64,000 nucleotides of DNA from Ophiura sarsii (GCA_035610835.1 CM069445.1:79825465-79889464); one strand, 5' to 3'. Numbered from the stretch's first letter, positions 39,808 through 52,345 are shown. Made by a program: numbers and translations. Notes: generated from the sequence alone by a model not told the origin.

Positions 39808-41260
39808 CATTGAATACGCCAGTCAGTGAGCTAAATGCCACCATTACTAAATCGCAAGTTTATTTACCCAACACTCAAATTTATAACAAGTTTATTTAAA
39901 CTCTCTACTGTGAAGTAATATTAAGTACTCAACAACCATTGCCAACCATCGCCCACCATTGCTGCCTAAAATATTGGCAATCAAAGTACAATTGCCGCAT
40001 GAGACAAAAAATATAAAAGATTATGTTTGTTTATGTAACCCCACTAAAAACAAATAAATTGAATTGAGGTGCCAAAAAAACCTGAACTTAACTTGGGCCA
40101 AAAAATGGTTGGGTTGCCCTCTGCGGCCAGGTCAAAATCCTGAAAATGTCGACCAGGGTTTTTTTTAAGTCTAAACTTTCATAAAACATGAACTTGGATG
40201 AACCATATTTGACCCAAAATAACCCACATAATACCCCATGACCCTCACTATAGCAACGGTATAAGTAAATTTGTATTTCATTCTGATTGAAAGTAGGACC
40301 ATTTTCTGTGTAAAAAATACCACTTTTTTCTCTCATTCTTTTTTCTTCTTTTTTTTTGGGGGGGGGGGGGGGGGGGGGGGGTGGCGTTGGTAAAAATGGG
40401 TCAGGTACCTGGATACAAAACTCCCAGTGCGTTCACAGCCCTATTGGATAGAAAATACAGCCAGTGTATGTTTTCCCTTCTTCACACATATTGCCTGTGA
40501 TATAGTATAGTAGGTATGGTGATTTAGTAAAAATAAAATAAATCTGGCATGTCACCCAATTTTAGGCTTAGGAGGGCAACACAAAAATTTCTTCTTTTTT
40601 TGCCTTTTGCTGTTTTGGTTTGTTTGAAACATGGTTGACACATAATTTCTAAGGTAGTGCATGCTATGGGTAAACAAGCTTAAGTAGAAAAATCGTCCAT
40701 TCAAATTTATTTAATGTGACATTAATATGTGTTTACTGTATAAACAGACAACATTCACCAGCATACATACTGCCATGAATAATGCGTTTATTTATGACTT
40801 TTGCTGTTAGTTACTATCAAAACAAATGACTTTTTCCTACATTCCCACAGATACATTACATTTAATAAACAAATGAACTTTTGAAATATCTGGCTTTATA
40901 TGATATTCTCATAGCTTTTGCCAATTTTTGCCATCGACAGTAAAAACTAATAATTTACTTATCTATGTAATAGAATAATACATGCTTTGGAGGTTGACCG
41001 CTTTTAGTAGTAATTGAATACTTTTTTGCTCGTAGTCATAGCACCAAACATCTGCCTACAATTTTGCAGGGATGATGAGAAAAATAATGATCTTTCTTCT
41101 CATACAATAATCTTAATTTTGAAGGGGAAAAGTGAATATCATTAAAAATGTCTAATTGCACTTTGGGCGCCGGGTAAGAACAGCGGCCAGCTGATTCGGG
41201 CAACCCTGGGTAAAGATAATAAATAATAATAATAATAATAATGAGGCATGGTTTATGTAA
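39808..41260. other. Putative intron, poly-G tract and decayed repeats
   Basis: 40078-40130 and 40560-40610 hold GGGTTGCCCTC/GAGGGCAACAC pieces of the CCGACC group. A 24-G run is at 40358-40381. TTCACAGCCCTA near 40431 looks like a lone hAT-type right end. (AAT)n occurs at 41219-41242. Confidence 0.5.
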
Positions 41261-41548
41261 GCCCTGGAGTAAAACGCGATTGCGTTATTCACGGCGTGAT
41301 TCTTGCTTTTAGGAACATTTCTCGGTTTATTGAAAATCGCCCGCGAATTCTCGGCATCGTGGGTTTTATCAAAGCAACATTCTGAAATCGCGGGTTTTTC
41401 AAAGAAAAATGTCAAAGCCCCGGAGTAATACGTGATTGCGTTATTCACGGCATGATTCTCGCTTTTAGGAACATTTCTCGGTTTATTGAAAATCGCCCAC
41501 GAATTCTCGGCATCGTGGGTTTTATCAAAGAAAAATTCTGAAACTTGC
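41261..41548 (+). repeat. Tandem duplication, 156 bp, about 1.9 copies
   Basis: GCCCTGGAGTAAAACGCGATTGCG starts at 41261 and GCCCCGGAGTAATACGTGATTGCG at 41417. Each copy contains TTATTCACGGCGTGATTC and TTCTCGGCATCGTGGGTTTT in slightly changed form. The unit is related to 36540-36650 inside the long-TIR element, so it is probably a decayed fragment of that family. Confidence 0.88.
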
Positions 41549-41680
41549 ACGCACGCGGCCCGGGTTCGATCCCCGGCGCATGCGGAGATTGATACTTGAT
41601 CGTCCCCTCAAATTTGACCCAAATTTCTCCCCAGATAGTTCAATTCCCAAAAAAAAACACCCGGGGAGTTAAGGTTTCTC
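41549..41680 (+). mobile_element. tRNA-derived SINE fragment (B box / T arm)
   Basis: CCGGGTTCGATCCCCGG at 41560-41576 is a perfect tRNA T-stem-loop with a canonical B box. It is followed by CGCATGCGGAG and a non-tRNA tail with CAAATTTGACCCAAATTTC. No A box or upstream tRNA half is present; the upstream side is the tandem repeat. It is therefore a truncated SINE or tRNA pseudogene, not a functional tRNA. Confidence 0.6.
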
Positions 41681-41686
41681 AGAAAA

Positions 41687-41800
41687 TTAGACAAATCAAT
41701 ACACTAGCGCAAATGTTGATATGCTCACAATAGTAATCCCAATACAGGGTCATTATTCACACATCAGCATCTGCATTGATTTGTCTAATTTCCCTTGAAA
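41687..41800. mobile_element. Small fold-back MITE, ATTAGACAAATCAAT arms
   Basis: ATTAGACAAATCAATACACT at about 41687 pairs with an inverted copy ending ATTGATTTGTCTAAT near 41791. The inner GATGCTGATGTGTGAATAAT (complement) is also found as a single arm at 22805-22850. No target duplication could be confirmed. Confidence 0.7.
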
Positions 41801-43215
41801 CAATACATTCACATTTATTGACTTATATAATTCTATATGCAAAACTATTTTAGTGCATTCTGATCAAAAAATGATTAGGGGCACTTGCCAAAAATGGAAA
41901 ATATGTAAGGATGTTTATATTTCATGACTGGTACAATTTTGCATATAATTCATCAGGTCAGATCACTGGGCTGGAAAATTCCTAAATAAATCGCAAGCAA
42001 ATAGTGTAATTTAGTGTAAATACAGTATTATTTTCAAATGAAACTTTAGAATCAAGACTAATTTTGGAGAACGAAGTTAGGCAAAGAAATAGAATACACA
42101 TAGGCATAGCAATTTCTGGATGAGCGTGACATTTGATAACAACATATTTATTGCATCATATTTTGTCCAATACATATGCAATGCTCAATGAAGTTCTTTG
42201 ATATCAAATTAATTGCTATGCACGGCATAGCTCAAATTAAACCGCCTACATAACAGCACTATGCTATTTATATGAAGTATTATTCCGATCTTGCGAGGAA
42301 CTCGTGTCCAGACTTGCCAGAAACAAAATCACAGAAATTAACCTCAAGTTTTAAAATGACAAACTTAATGCTATTCATTCAATATACACTACTTCTTTGA
42401 TTTGATTTAGTTATAGTAATAATTGATTGGAACACAATTACTTTGCATTCTATTCATGGCGTAGTCTGTCAACAATCAACATCATGGGTTATCTTGCTAC
42501 CAACTTATAGAGTGCACACCACCAAATAATATTTTGAATTCTGGCAATACCCTGCAGTGTTTGAAATTATGATTGAACCCACCATAAGTCTAAATATAAC
42601 ATCCTAGAAAAGGTAAAAAGGTGCTGTAAATATACCTAAATGTTTCATAATTTGGCATTTGGCCCAAAATCTTTAGTTTTTTCTTCAATAGTATCATTTT
42701 GCATGATTTTACTGTTTCCACCAATTTAGAGCTAAAAATCCTAAAATCCCTGTTCTTATAGGCAGCCTGTCGTACCTAATTTTGTATTTATTTATTTGGG
42801 CCTTACGACCCTGGATAACCCAAGAAAGCCTCGTTGAAGCTTATTTCCATTGGGGTCCGTTAGATGTGTGTACAGCTACAGACCGGAATGATCCCCTACT
42901 CTTTGCGAAAGAGTGTGTAACCTTTTAACGTGCTCGGGTATAAGATAGATATCATTGGCCTGTAGCAGGAAAAAATGCTGGTTACCCCCCACAAAATGAT
43001 TGTTTTTAAGCAGAAGACACCTTGATCTTCAATAAAAACAATGATTTGAATGAACCAGTTTGCTCTAAAGGTGAAAAGAATTAACACAAACTTGCAATTC
43101 AAGTTTTAGCTCCTGGTGTTTTCAAATTTTGCACAGCAAAGTATAGGAGTCTTAGCATAATTTGAGGCTTGTTGTGCTACCACAGAACTTTAAGAACCAT
43201 ACTTTCTGCGTTCTG
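41801..43215. other. Putative intron, nothing recognised
   Basis: AT-rich; no exon, RNA gene or paired repeat ends seen. Confidence 0.5.
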
Positions 43216-43506
43216 TTAACCCTAACTCCCACGGCTATGTTTTTGCGTGTATCGGGGGGAGGGGGAAAAAGTACCATTTTAGTAACCCGAAAAATCACCG
43301 AGCACCCCCCGGGAGTCGATCCCGGGACCATTCGCACCCAAGTCGGTGCCCCTATCAACTGAGCTAACTCCCCAGCGCACATGCGGCCAAAAACTTTGTG
43401 GCCACATATGCTGCGGTAGGTGACGTAATCGAGCCAATGCAGCAGCACGCGCGTGGAGATAGTTTTATTTTGGATGATTTTGTATGGTCTAGTGGGGTTA
43501 GGGTTA
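43216..43506 (-). mobile_element. tRNA-derived element with telomere-like ends, copy 4 (dimer B, left)
   Basis: Same TTAACCCTAACTCCCAC start, A and B boxes on the minus strand, GTGACGTAATC box and GTGGGGTTAGGGTTA end as the copies at 27061 and 27377. Length is 291 bp. The following 24 bp (43507-43530) are identical to the linker of dimer A. Confidence 0.9.
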
Positions 43507-43530
43507 TGGAACATTGAAAAATTGTGTTAA

Positions 43531-43618
43531 TTAACCCTAACTCCCACGGCTATGTTTTTGCGTGTATCGGGGGGAGGGGGAAAAAGTACCATTTTTTTAA
43601 CCCGAAAAATCACCGAGC

Positions 43619-43659
<41 letters not shown>

Positions 43660-43854
43660 GAGTCGATCCTGGAACCATTCGCACCCAAGTTTGTGCCCCT
43701 ATCAACTGAGCTAACTCCCCAGCGCAAATGCGGCCACAAACTTCGTGGCCACATATGCCTGCGGTAGGTGACGTAATCGAGCCAATGCAGCAGCACGCGC
43801 GTGGAGATAGTTTTATTTTGGATGATTTTGTATGGTCTAGTGGGGTTAGGGTTA
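43531..43854 (-). mobile_element. tRNA-derived element with telomere-like ends, copy 5 (dimer B, right)
   Basis: Same family and orientation as copy 4, extended to 324 bp by a 38-C run at 43620-43657 where other copies have six C. The run lies just next to the B box GGGAGTCGATCC. Long frames through it read as polyproline or polyglycine and are artefacts. Confidence 0.9.
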
Positions 43855-45151
43855 TAGAAACAATTCCTGATCGACAAATCTGATCGATAAAACTTGTTTG
43901 GATAAGATTCTGCCTTTTATCTAGTTTTTAACAGTAAATGCACATGTTACAATTTGTGAATTTCAAGTTAAGTTGGTCATTTGTCATTTCATTCTAAAAT
44001 AGCTACAAATAATCTGTATTTCAATTTTAAAGCTCATGCATAAGGGTGATGACAAGTGTTGTATTATAACGGAAAGACAATTGACCTTTAGGATCAACCT
44101 TGAAAAGCCATAGAATTGTTGACACGATGGCATCCACAATAGTTTATGATGGCATCCACAATAGTTTATTTTCAAATCACTATTGAATCATGCAAGATTT
44201 GACAGTACCTGATAGAAACTGCATCCACTAATACAATACAGTCTATCAGCATGTGTAGGCGATACTTGTTCACAAACCAAATATGGCAATTAATTGGCAA
44301 TTAATGCACTAAAAATAATTGAACTCTGATATTTGAGTGGTATTAATGTCAGGGATTTCCTTGGGAGCGGTTCTAATTCCAAGGATGGTATCTATGAAAA
44401 ACCCCCATATCTAAAAACAAAACTGTTATAATATTGCGATGAACTGGGATGAAACAATTGGATGTTTAATTGAAACTAAAGCCCCTAGAATTGTATTAGT
44501 TACGAAAGGACTTTCAATCGGAAAATCCATTGTTGATATCCAAGCAAATCCATTATGAGCGCATACAATTTATTGAAATTCTCAGTGACAATTGAATATG
44601 ATATGAAACGTGATTTATGATTACATTAAAATAGGATAAAAGATAACTACATGTATACAATGTAATTATACAGATACAATTTAAGCATTATGCATTGCAT
44701 CCAAAATTGACAGAAATTACACCCGAGGAGGAAAGAGATTTAAGTTTTCAGCATCTTTTTAAAAGATTTGACACTGCATGTGGTGCGTATGAAGAGTGGG
44801 AGATCATTCCACAGCCTTGGACCAATATACGAGAAAGCGGTATCAGCCATAGCACGTTTGTTTTAAGGTGCAAAATTCTTCATCTTTTTAAAATAAATAT
44901 ACTTCTCTTGTCCCACATAGCAACAATGTGTATCTCCGGGGCATTTAGAACAGACAATATATTGAAAGCAAATGAAACTGTTCAGTATCTAGCTAAAGCA
45001 TTTAATGGGAGCCAATGAAAATCCTTGGACATTCCTTGGCAAATGGGCTATTTCACGCCACACTTTAGGCCCTCTTCTGGGGACACATTTGGGCAACACT
45101 GATCACTAAGTATCATCATTTACAATATAATTCATCCATCATGATATCTAT
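43855..45151. other. Putative intron, nothing firmly recognised
   Basis: GATGGCATCCACAATAGTTTAT is duplicated at 44126-44170. A 107-codon plus-strand frame at 44695-45018 (MHPKLTEITPEEERDLSFQH...) has no family that I recognise and is within the length expected by chance. Confidence 0.45.
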
Positions 45152-45512
45152 TTAAAGGCATATTATGTGATCTTTTCCAGGGGCACCCTCTATTCATTTT
45201 TTTTAGAAAGAAGATTTTCTTGCATATTTACATTTCTGATCATAAATCTTAAATTTTAATTCTGAGTTACAGAGTGATACGATTCCTCATTACTTCAAAA
45301 TCATGCTTTTTAGAGTGAAAATTGAGTGAAAATCTATTTTCAACCCTTAAAAACCATGATTTTGAAGTAATTAGAAATCACATCGCTCTGTAACTCAGAA
45401 CATATTTATGATTTATGATCAGAAATGTAAATCTGCAAGAAAATCTTCTTTCTAAAAAAATCATGAATAGAGGGCGTCCTCTGGAAAAGGTCACATAATA
45501 ATATGCCTTTAA
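45152..45512. mobile_element. Fold-back MITE, TTAAAGGCATATTATGTGA ends
   Basis: The whole 361 bp is an imperfect palindrome. Ends are TTAAAGGCATATTATGTGA and, complemented, TTAAAGGCATATTATTATGTGA. Inner blocks such as CCCTCTATTCA, GAAAGAAGATTTTCTTGC, ATTTCTGATCATAAAT and TACTTCAAAATCATG all recur inverted. The TTAAAGG edges resemble the family at 16644, though the interior does not. TTAA or TA target. Confidence 0.88.
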
Positions 45513-47945
45513 GGCCTACCTTGTTGCTTAGTACATGTATGATATTAAAAGCCAGTAGTTTAATATCCTACTGAATTAAACAATCGTTAATAATGCTACA
45601 CTTACTCCGGTCCTGGTTTGGAGAAAGGCTGTACTGCGTACGACTTAATCAGAATAAAACGCTGTATTGTTTTGCCAAGTATATCCATCTTATTTTCCAA
45701 GAAAGCTTACATCAAGAATAATGCCACATGTTACTGATCACTCAATGATATGTTTTGATTGTATGTTGTATTGCTTGCACAATGTAGACGTTAGTCATGG
45801 CAACATTTTGTTGATATCTATGAATTTCCCTCAACTAGCGCAACACTGGAATATTTTCTGGGCCGCATCATCATAAAGGCTTGTTGCTACTGTACAAACT
45901 GATCCACACACACATATGCTACAGGTTCAATTCAGTCCATGTATGTGTTAATATAGTAGCACCTAAATATGCGTTTGGACGCATAGTTCCAAATCCAAGC
46001 TCTACACGGCTAAATCCCGCACAAAAACACAACAATCCACTGATTAATATAATTAATGAGTCACAAGCACAGGCAACTATTTATTAAGGAAAATCCATTT
46101 AAATTGTAAATATCAATATTAACCAAAACAGGAATCTGACGGTCTTAAAAGTAATCTCAATTCGACCGTGAAATAATGAGGTTCATGTCACATTGTTCAT
46201 GTTAAGATTTTCTTTTCTTCACCCTTGTTACATAAGGGCTGTATATCCATTATGAGTTGCTATCCAAGTGGATTTCCAAGGTTCTATGTGACCAATACTA
46301 TTGGATTTCCAGGGTAATTGAAGGCTTCACAACAATATTATACACACCAAGTGTTGATAAGCTGGTCTCACTCCACCAATCTCCTTGACAGTCTAAGCTT
46401 GACTTGACCATGGCCTTCTTTTCATTCAATAAAGAGTCAAGTCCCGGTTAAGGACACTAATGCCTTTCTGCAGGCAATTTAACTCCACAACAAAATGGCT
46501 ACAAACCGGTATTGAAGTCAGTTCATTTAATAGGCAGGGAAAACAAGCAGCATTCCTAATGCATTATCGTACAACTCTGTGGTTAAGATACACTGTTACA
46601 AATGACTAAAATGCTACATTCTTTCTTTTTTTAATTTTGCACTTGAATTCCCGCAATACGAGATGGCATTAGTATATTTTCGGATGAGTGACCAGGAACA
46701 CTGTTGAGTGTTGACTGTTAATAAATAACTCTATTGTGTTGTATTACTGCCCGCTAACTCGAGGGTACACAAAATATTTCCGAACGGGTAAACGTGACAT
46801 GCGGCAGCACGACTCGCTCGGTGAAGAGCGGTCAAAGGTGGTGAGCCATGGACTAAGGAGGGTAGTTAAAAACAAAAGATCTCAGATAGTAAAAATTGGA
46901 AACAATTTTAATGGGGAACACCCTAAAACTGACAATGTGTGTTTGCCCTAGCCAAATTGGTAACAACAAATTACAAATTGTTTGGAAAATAATTTATCAA
47001 GTACTCAAAAATGTTGCACACAATTAATCAAGCCAAAATATAGCATTAAGAATTGAGATTAATTATTGAACTGAACTTGAAACTGAAACTAAATGGTACT
47101 TTTACTCATATATTTGTATAGATCATATTCTTAATCATAAGCATGTAACAATTCATGAGATAGAAGCATGTAGACTGATATTAATTTGTAAGTTATTGAA
47201 GGTTTTACTCTTTTTTTCATCAAATGCAAATGAATCCCCAACATGCATATTGTTGTGACTAACGAACTAAAAAGTTTATAATAATTTTATATAAACTTAT
47301 ATATTTTGCATGTTGTGCCAATGTAACATTTTAAAATTGAGGGGCTCAGACCTCATGAGGTATGCATAATTTAAATTTAGAGTAATGTTGTCATGTCCCT
47401 ACTACATTACACCATTACACAAGCTACATGTACATCATGTACTGTGGCTGAATAAAGGAAATAAATAAAAGAATGTTTACCTGGTGTAAACTATAGCACT
47501 GTGTGGTGCTGAATGGAGTAGACATTTCTTGGTAAAAGTATAAAAATCTCAGACCGAAGAGGTGACAGTAACATTATACTCTTGATTAATCAGCCAATGG
47601 CATTGTAGGGCAAGGGTTACCCGAGTTTAGCTCTGGTACCGAGCTGCTAGCCAGATCTTTGCTACTAAGGTTTAGAGGCACAGTTTTGGGCTATTGGGGA
47701 GGCATGAGTCTAGTGCTACCTTGCTGGGTCTGAAACTACCACAATATTAAACTTACATGTGTAATCTTAACAGTCTGCTCCATCAACTGGTTTATGGTTT
47801 TTTTTAAATGTTGTCACACACATGTGCGTTTGGCACTAGGGTCTAACATTTTTGGTATTTAAACTTCACCAAACAAATGGTTAATAATCAATCCAGTATT
47901 GGTGAGGTATATGGCTCCAGTTCAGCCCTCTCTTCCCTTACTCAC
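45513..47945. other. Putative SRPK intron next to the candidate first exon
   Basis: AT-rich, with no paired repeat ends found. A slightly GC-richer 71-codon frame at 46736-46951 is not recognised. The GTGAGT donor of the candidate exon occupies 47940-47945. Confidence 0.45.
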
Positions 47946-48124
47946 TTGTACATATCTGCTGGTACTGGTATGCATCCCATTATCTGTCCACTGTTGCCTT
48001 CTGCCACTGGCAACTGTAATACTTGGATCCCACCGCTGCCACCAATGTTATCAGCCAGTGGGGAGGATGGTCCACTGCTAACAGCAGACTCCATGGAGAT
48101 GGAGCGCACAGCAAAAAATGTCAT
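47946..48124 (-). CDS. Candidate SRPK N-terminal coding exon
   Basis: Minus-strand frame from ATG at 48124: MTFFAVRSISMESAVSSGPS, then SPLADNIGGSGGIQVLQLPV, then a segment ending CIPVPADMYK. Local GC is about 50 percent in an AT-rich region. A GTGAGT donor follows at 47940-47945. The exon ends two bases into a codon (AA) and the acidic SRPK exon at 20869-21026 begins with G, so the junction reads MYK-SHHNNHHKG in frame. SRPK N-termini are variable and low-complexity, so lack of a family match does not exclude it. Against it: the intron would be 27 kb, phase agreement alone has a one-in-three chance, and no canonical KVLALQARKKR start is visible. A second start at MESAVSS is possible. It could be an exon of another gene. 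Confidence 0.4.
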
Positions 48125-48810
48125 CTTTTTAACCTTGCTAACCTTGCTAGCTCAAAGCAAAGTAGTAGTAGACGACCATCAGTAGGATATGCTTTAACAA
48201 CCTACAATGTAGATACTACAACTATCTATCCAACCATGTGATATGATAACCGGGATTTAGCGCTTAATCCTCAAAAAGGTTATTCAACCAAACTCTTTCA
48301 GAAGGAGTTACTAAAATCATGTTGGCTATACGTCTGGAAAACCACAAGAGTTTCTTATAATATTATACAGTCAGTGCACATAGGAATGTAGAAAACTTGA
48401 ATGACCCTGGTTATATCCAGAGAGTTTCCTAGGTGATATTGTAGGTTTGATTATATCAGTGACACTACCACCAGACAGACAGGAAACAATTCAATTCTAG
48501 TCTTACAAACTACATGAACTAACTGTCAAGGTGTACCATAGGTGTAAAGGTTGTCTGTTTTAGAGCTCTGTTTATCTACTTCTCACATACTTGTGTCAAT
48601 AAGATGCATTGGGGTAAACTTGTTGGTATATCAATTGTGGAAATAGGCCAGCAAACAAACACTGATGCTACTTCAAATTCATTTATTCACTACCACCATC
48701 CATCCATCTCAATGCAATCATCCATCACTCAGGCCTACAACACAGTTTCCATTGCACAGTTCATTGACCTGAATAAATACCCTTACCATGCTTACAGAAA
48801 GCCTACCCAA
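48125..48810. other. Sequence upstream of the candidate first exon
   Basis: No TATA-like box or CpG island is convincing. The short TAACCTTGCTAACCTTGCTA repeat immediately 5' of the ATG (48129-48152) could be leader or intron. Confidence 0.35.
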
Positions 48811-49145
48811 GAAGCCCAATCCATGGCAAAGAGTAACCCAAGCATGGCAAAAAGGAGCCCAATCCATGGTTAAAAGTAGCCCAATGCATGGATAAAGTAG
48901 CCCAATTCATGGCAAAAGTAGTCCAGTCCAATTCATGGCAAAAGTAGCCCAATTCATGACAAAAAGAAACACACTGAGCAACAAGTAGCTCAATTCACAG
49001 CTAAAAGGAACCCAACTCATGGGTAAAAGTAGCCCAATTCATAGCAAAAAGTGGCCCAGCCCAATTCACAGCATAACGGCCCCAACCCGTAGACATTTTC
49101 ATGACAAGAAGTAGCCCAATGTAAGGTAAAACATATAGCCCACTT
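48811..49145 (+). repeat. Minisatellite, ~21-bp degenerate unit
   Basis: Variants of AGCCCAATTCATGGCAAAAGT repeat about 15 times, with unit length 18-26 bp and many substitutions. The array lies about 700 bp from the candidate SRPK exon. Confidence 0.85.
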
Positions 49146-49845
49146 AACAAAAAAACAATACATTTTCAAAAAACAACATGTTTGGGGCTACCAAATTATA
49201 TTATGGGTAGGTAGTATTATGATCTGATTGAAAATTGAACGAACAAAATGCACGCAGCCCAAAGACGATCACGTCCAAAATCATTGTGTTTATGGTTGAA
49301 TGTGCTTCATGCAATCAATGCACACGATATTTACGCTGTTCCACTTTGTTCCAGTAATATAGTTATAAATGATTATAGTTGTAATCAAAATGTGTTGCTA
49401 CTTGTGTGCCACTTGTATGCCATTCAAATATCATACAGTTGATCCTCGCTCAATTAATAATACTTTTTACCAAACTGTGGGCTATTTGTACTTAGTAGTC
49501 TTGTTGTTGTTCGGCTAACCTTTTTACTTTTAGTCCAACAGAAATATTAAGAGCTACTTTTATACCATGAAAATGCAATCCTGAAAACATTTCATCCAAG
49601 TCATTGGTCATTTCATTACTTCCTAAGACGAATATTCAGGTATATTCGTCTCAGCTACTCTTTGAGCAAAATTGAGCATAGTGTACATTTTTAATAATAC
49701 TTGTAGGTCAATGTGTTAGTTTTTGAACATATCACATTTAAATTACACAAATTATCAAGACCATTGTCATCCTACAAATTTAACAAACCAATTTTAACAA
49801 TAACAAGATGAATCTCAAATCATGCTTGCCTGCTTCACAATAAGG
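49146..49845. other. No gene recognised
   Basis: AT-rich; no paired repeat ends or exon signals. Confidence 0.45.
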
Positions 49846-49971
49846 GACGCACCATTAGATTTTCAGGGGGGCAGGAAGTTGGGTTCCGGAGGGGATTCTT
49901 TTTTTTTTGCCGCCGTAAGGTGTTTTTGTTTAATGTATATGTAGTCATTCATATTGATCTAATGGTGCGTC
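49846..49971. mobile_element. Short MITE, GACGCACCATTAGAT ends
   Basis: The perfect 15-bp inverted repeats GACGCACCATTAGAT and ATCTAATGGTGCGTC bound 126 bp. Inside is a G-rich GGGGGGCAGGAAG followed by a T-run. No clear target duplication. Confidence 0.8.
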
Positions 49972-52345
49972 ACTAGCAAGTATGGATCAGTCGTATCAGC
50001 TCTAGAGGAGAGGGTGATTGCAAACAGTCCTGGGGGTAATGGTGAATTCAGGAAGCTCCTTCCCAGGAAATGTTGGTATTAGGAGAGAAATTTTACTTTT
50101 CCAAATAAAGAAATACATAGAAAATGGGAAGAAATCTGGCATACTTTCTTGGACTTTAGATTGCTTCATGGGAAATGGACATTTGTTTCCAGCCCTGAAT
50201 GCAAAAACCCAATAAGGTGCAGAATTGGTCATTGTTGGTCATAATGGAAACAAGTGTAAACATCAGACCACCTGATGCAAATATTTATTTCATTGCAAGT
50301 CAGTGATGAACACTTCTTCACCACGCTACCAATGGTCAGTGGAGCGGAAAATGACCAATCTTGCAGCTAAACTCCAACTGCAAAAACCATCCACTAAGGA
50401 TCTAAGCATGCTAAGTGCAGGGGTTCAAGTCCCTTCCTGTTCACACATTTTCCCTTCCTGTTCACACATTTTTTTAAAACACTATCAGCTTAAAAGCTGA
50501 TAGTGTTTTATGCATATTGCGGCACCACTTGAATAATTTAGAATATAAAATTATCAATTTTGGGGATTACTTCTGTTTCAGGGGAAATTGACACTGCTCC
50601 CCCCCCCCCCCCCCCAATCATTGAATCACACAACAGGTAGCTATAGATGGCAAATGTTAACAAAAAGTAATTCAATTGGTTTATTTCCAAAATCGATCAG
50701 TCAAAGTTGAGGTGATTCTGTTGAGAAACTTGACTACAAGTTGCAAGAATCTAAATGGCTTGGCACATAATATGAATTTGACGAAATTCACAGATTTTTG
50801 ATTGTCATTTATAAATTTATAGTAATTAACTTGCATGAACAACTGAGAGAAAATGAAGAAAGTTACTGCACAGCCAAAAAATTCTCCTGGATTCTGGCCA
50901 ACGTTCTACATGCATAGAACCACAATAATTGTATTTTCTATTTTTGTTAAAAAATCAAAACGGAAGAAAGCATCCACTAACAACAAGCGCATTGAATCGA
51001 TAATAGTCACATAGACCGACTTGGACTAGTCTCTATATTATAAATTCAGTAATTATACTCTCTGATCCAGCTTTGCATACATGTACGGTCATTATGCATA
51101 CATGGACGTTACTGTCTATCTACCTTACAATATAATTTGGTTTTCATTTTCATGGTTGAAACCCATCGCCCAACGGTATTTGTCCATTGTATTTTTCCTC
51201 TACTGTTAGTGTTAAACTTCAAATGACACCCCATGTGATGAATGTATCAATCAACTGGAACGGGCAGGGAATGAAATGCGGCTGTGTACACTACACAATG
51301 AAGAGTAATAACAGGTTTTAAACGGCAATATATTTCATGTAGATGGAAAGAGAATTTTATAGGGAGCTAAGAAATCTATTTATAAGGAGGTCCAGAACAG
51401 TTAGAGGCACTTTTTTAATATTTATGCTATTTATAAACATAAAACTTTGTCAGAATAAGTGGGCACACTAGAATTTCAGATTTTCAAGGTTATATTTGTC
51501 CTAAACATCCCCTGTTGTCATGAAATTTGACTCGAAAGTGACCTTTGTTGACCCCTCCTGGAAATGCCTGACATTTTTCAAGGGGGTAGCCCAAGTATTC
51601 ATCAGGGAACACAAAAACACTTTCAAACCTTTGTCCCAGGATTGGTCACGGGATCTACAGTTTGGTATCCTACTACATAATATGCTAATAAGAAATGTAA
51701 AAAGTACGGACAACTAAAAATTATGGCGGACAACCAAAATATCTTGGTAGGTTGTCCGCTGGACAACCAGTTTATTTTTCTTATTTCTAATGCTGCATAT
51801 AAGCGAAAAAGCTGTTTTTAGAAAAAGTCATTTAAATTCTAGAAACACCAAATTTGCATATATCTGTTGGAAATATGCAAATTTTGTCCTCAAAATTCAT
51901 TTATTTTTACAATTTTAGCAACAAGTTTTAATTTACCAAATAAACAAAATGTCAATGCATTGTATACATTGTGCTAACGTGTCTGTAATTAATGTATAGA
52001 GTCAACTTATTAAATATTACACCTTGAAAACAATAACATACATAAGAAATATAATACATATGTAAATGTATAGGAGATCATTTAATTTCCAACCATTTTG
52101 CGTTACCTCTTCCAGGGAAAGTTACTTTCTGGTGTTCGTATCATTGACTCGCACGATCATCTGTGATCGTTCATGGCAGCGAATACTACTGGACTTTTAA
52201 TTATCATTGATTATATTCAGAGAAACGGCTGTAAATTGCCAAAATAAATGTTACACAAGAGCTGAATTCATAAATCTAGTAGACCGGTAGTGCTTGCGCC
52301 GCTTGGGCAGTGGTGCCGCTATTCACATAGGGATTTTCATTGCAT
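49972..52345. other. No gene recognised; hairpin and poly-C tract inside
   Basis: Contains a 17-C run at 50599-50615, the CCTTCCTGTTCACACATTTT repeat (x2 at 50431-50471) and GGTTCAAGTCC at 50423, which looks like a B box but has no matching A box. A two-strand open region at 51500-51717 is slightly GC-richer but not recognised. Confidence 0.45.
50476..50509. repeat. Perfect hairpin, 16-bp stem
   Basis: AAAACACTATCAGCTT and its complement are separated by AA and followed by TATGC. The stem is perfect and isolated, with no transposon edges. Confidence 0.85.

Noticed and set aside
41152..41550. 132-codon minus-strand frame with an internal repeat
   Set aside because: The repeat of EFFFDKTHDAENS-type peptide mirrors the 156-bp DNA tandem repeat, not a protein.
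43152..43877. Frames of 116-120 codons with polyproline or polyglycine
   Set aside because: They read through the tRNA-derived elements and a 38-C run; the same peptides recur at every copy of the element.
44695..45018. 107-codon plus-strand frame starting MHPKLTEITPEEERD
   Set aside because: No family recognised, no splice context, and frames of this length are expected by chance in 64 kb.
50410..50435. GGTTCAAGTCCC, a B-box-like word suggesting a tRNA
   Set aside because: No A box at the right distance and no cloverleaf; left as a chance match or a SINE scrap.
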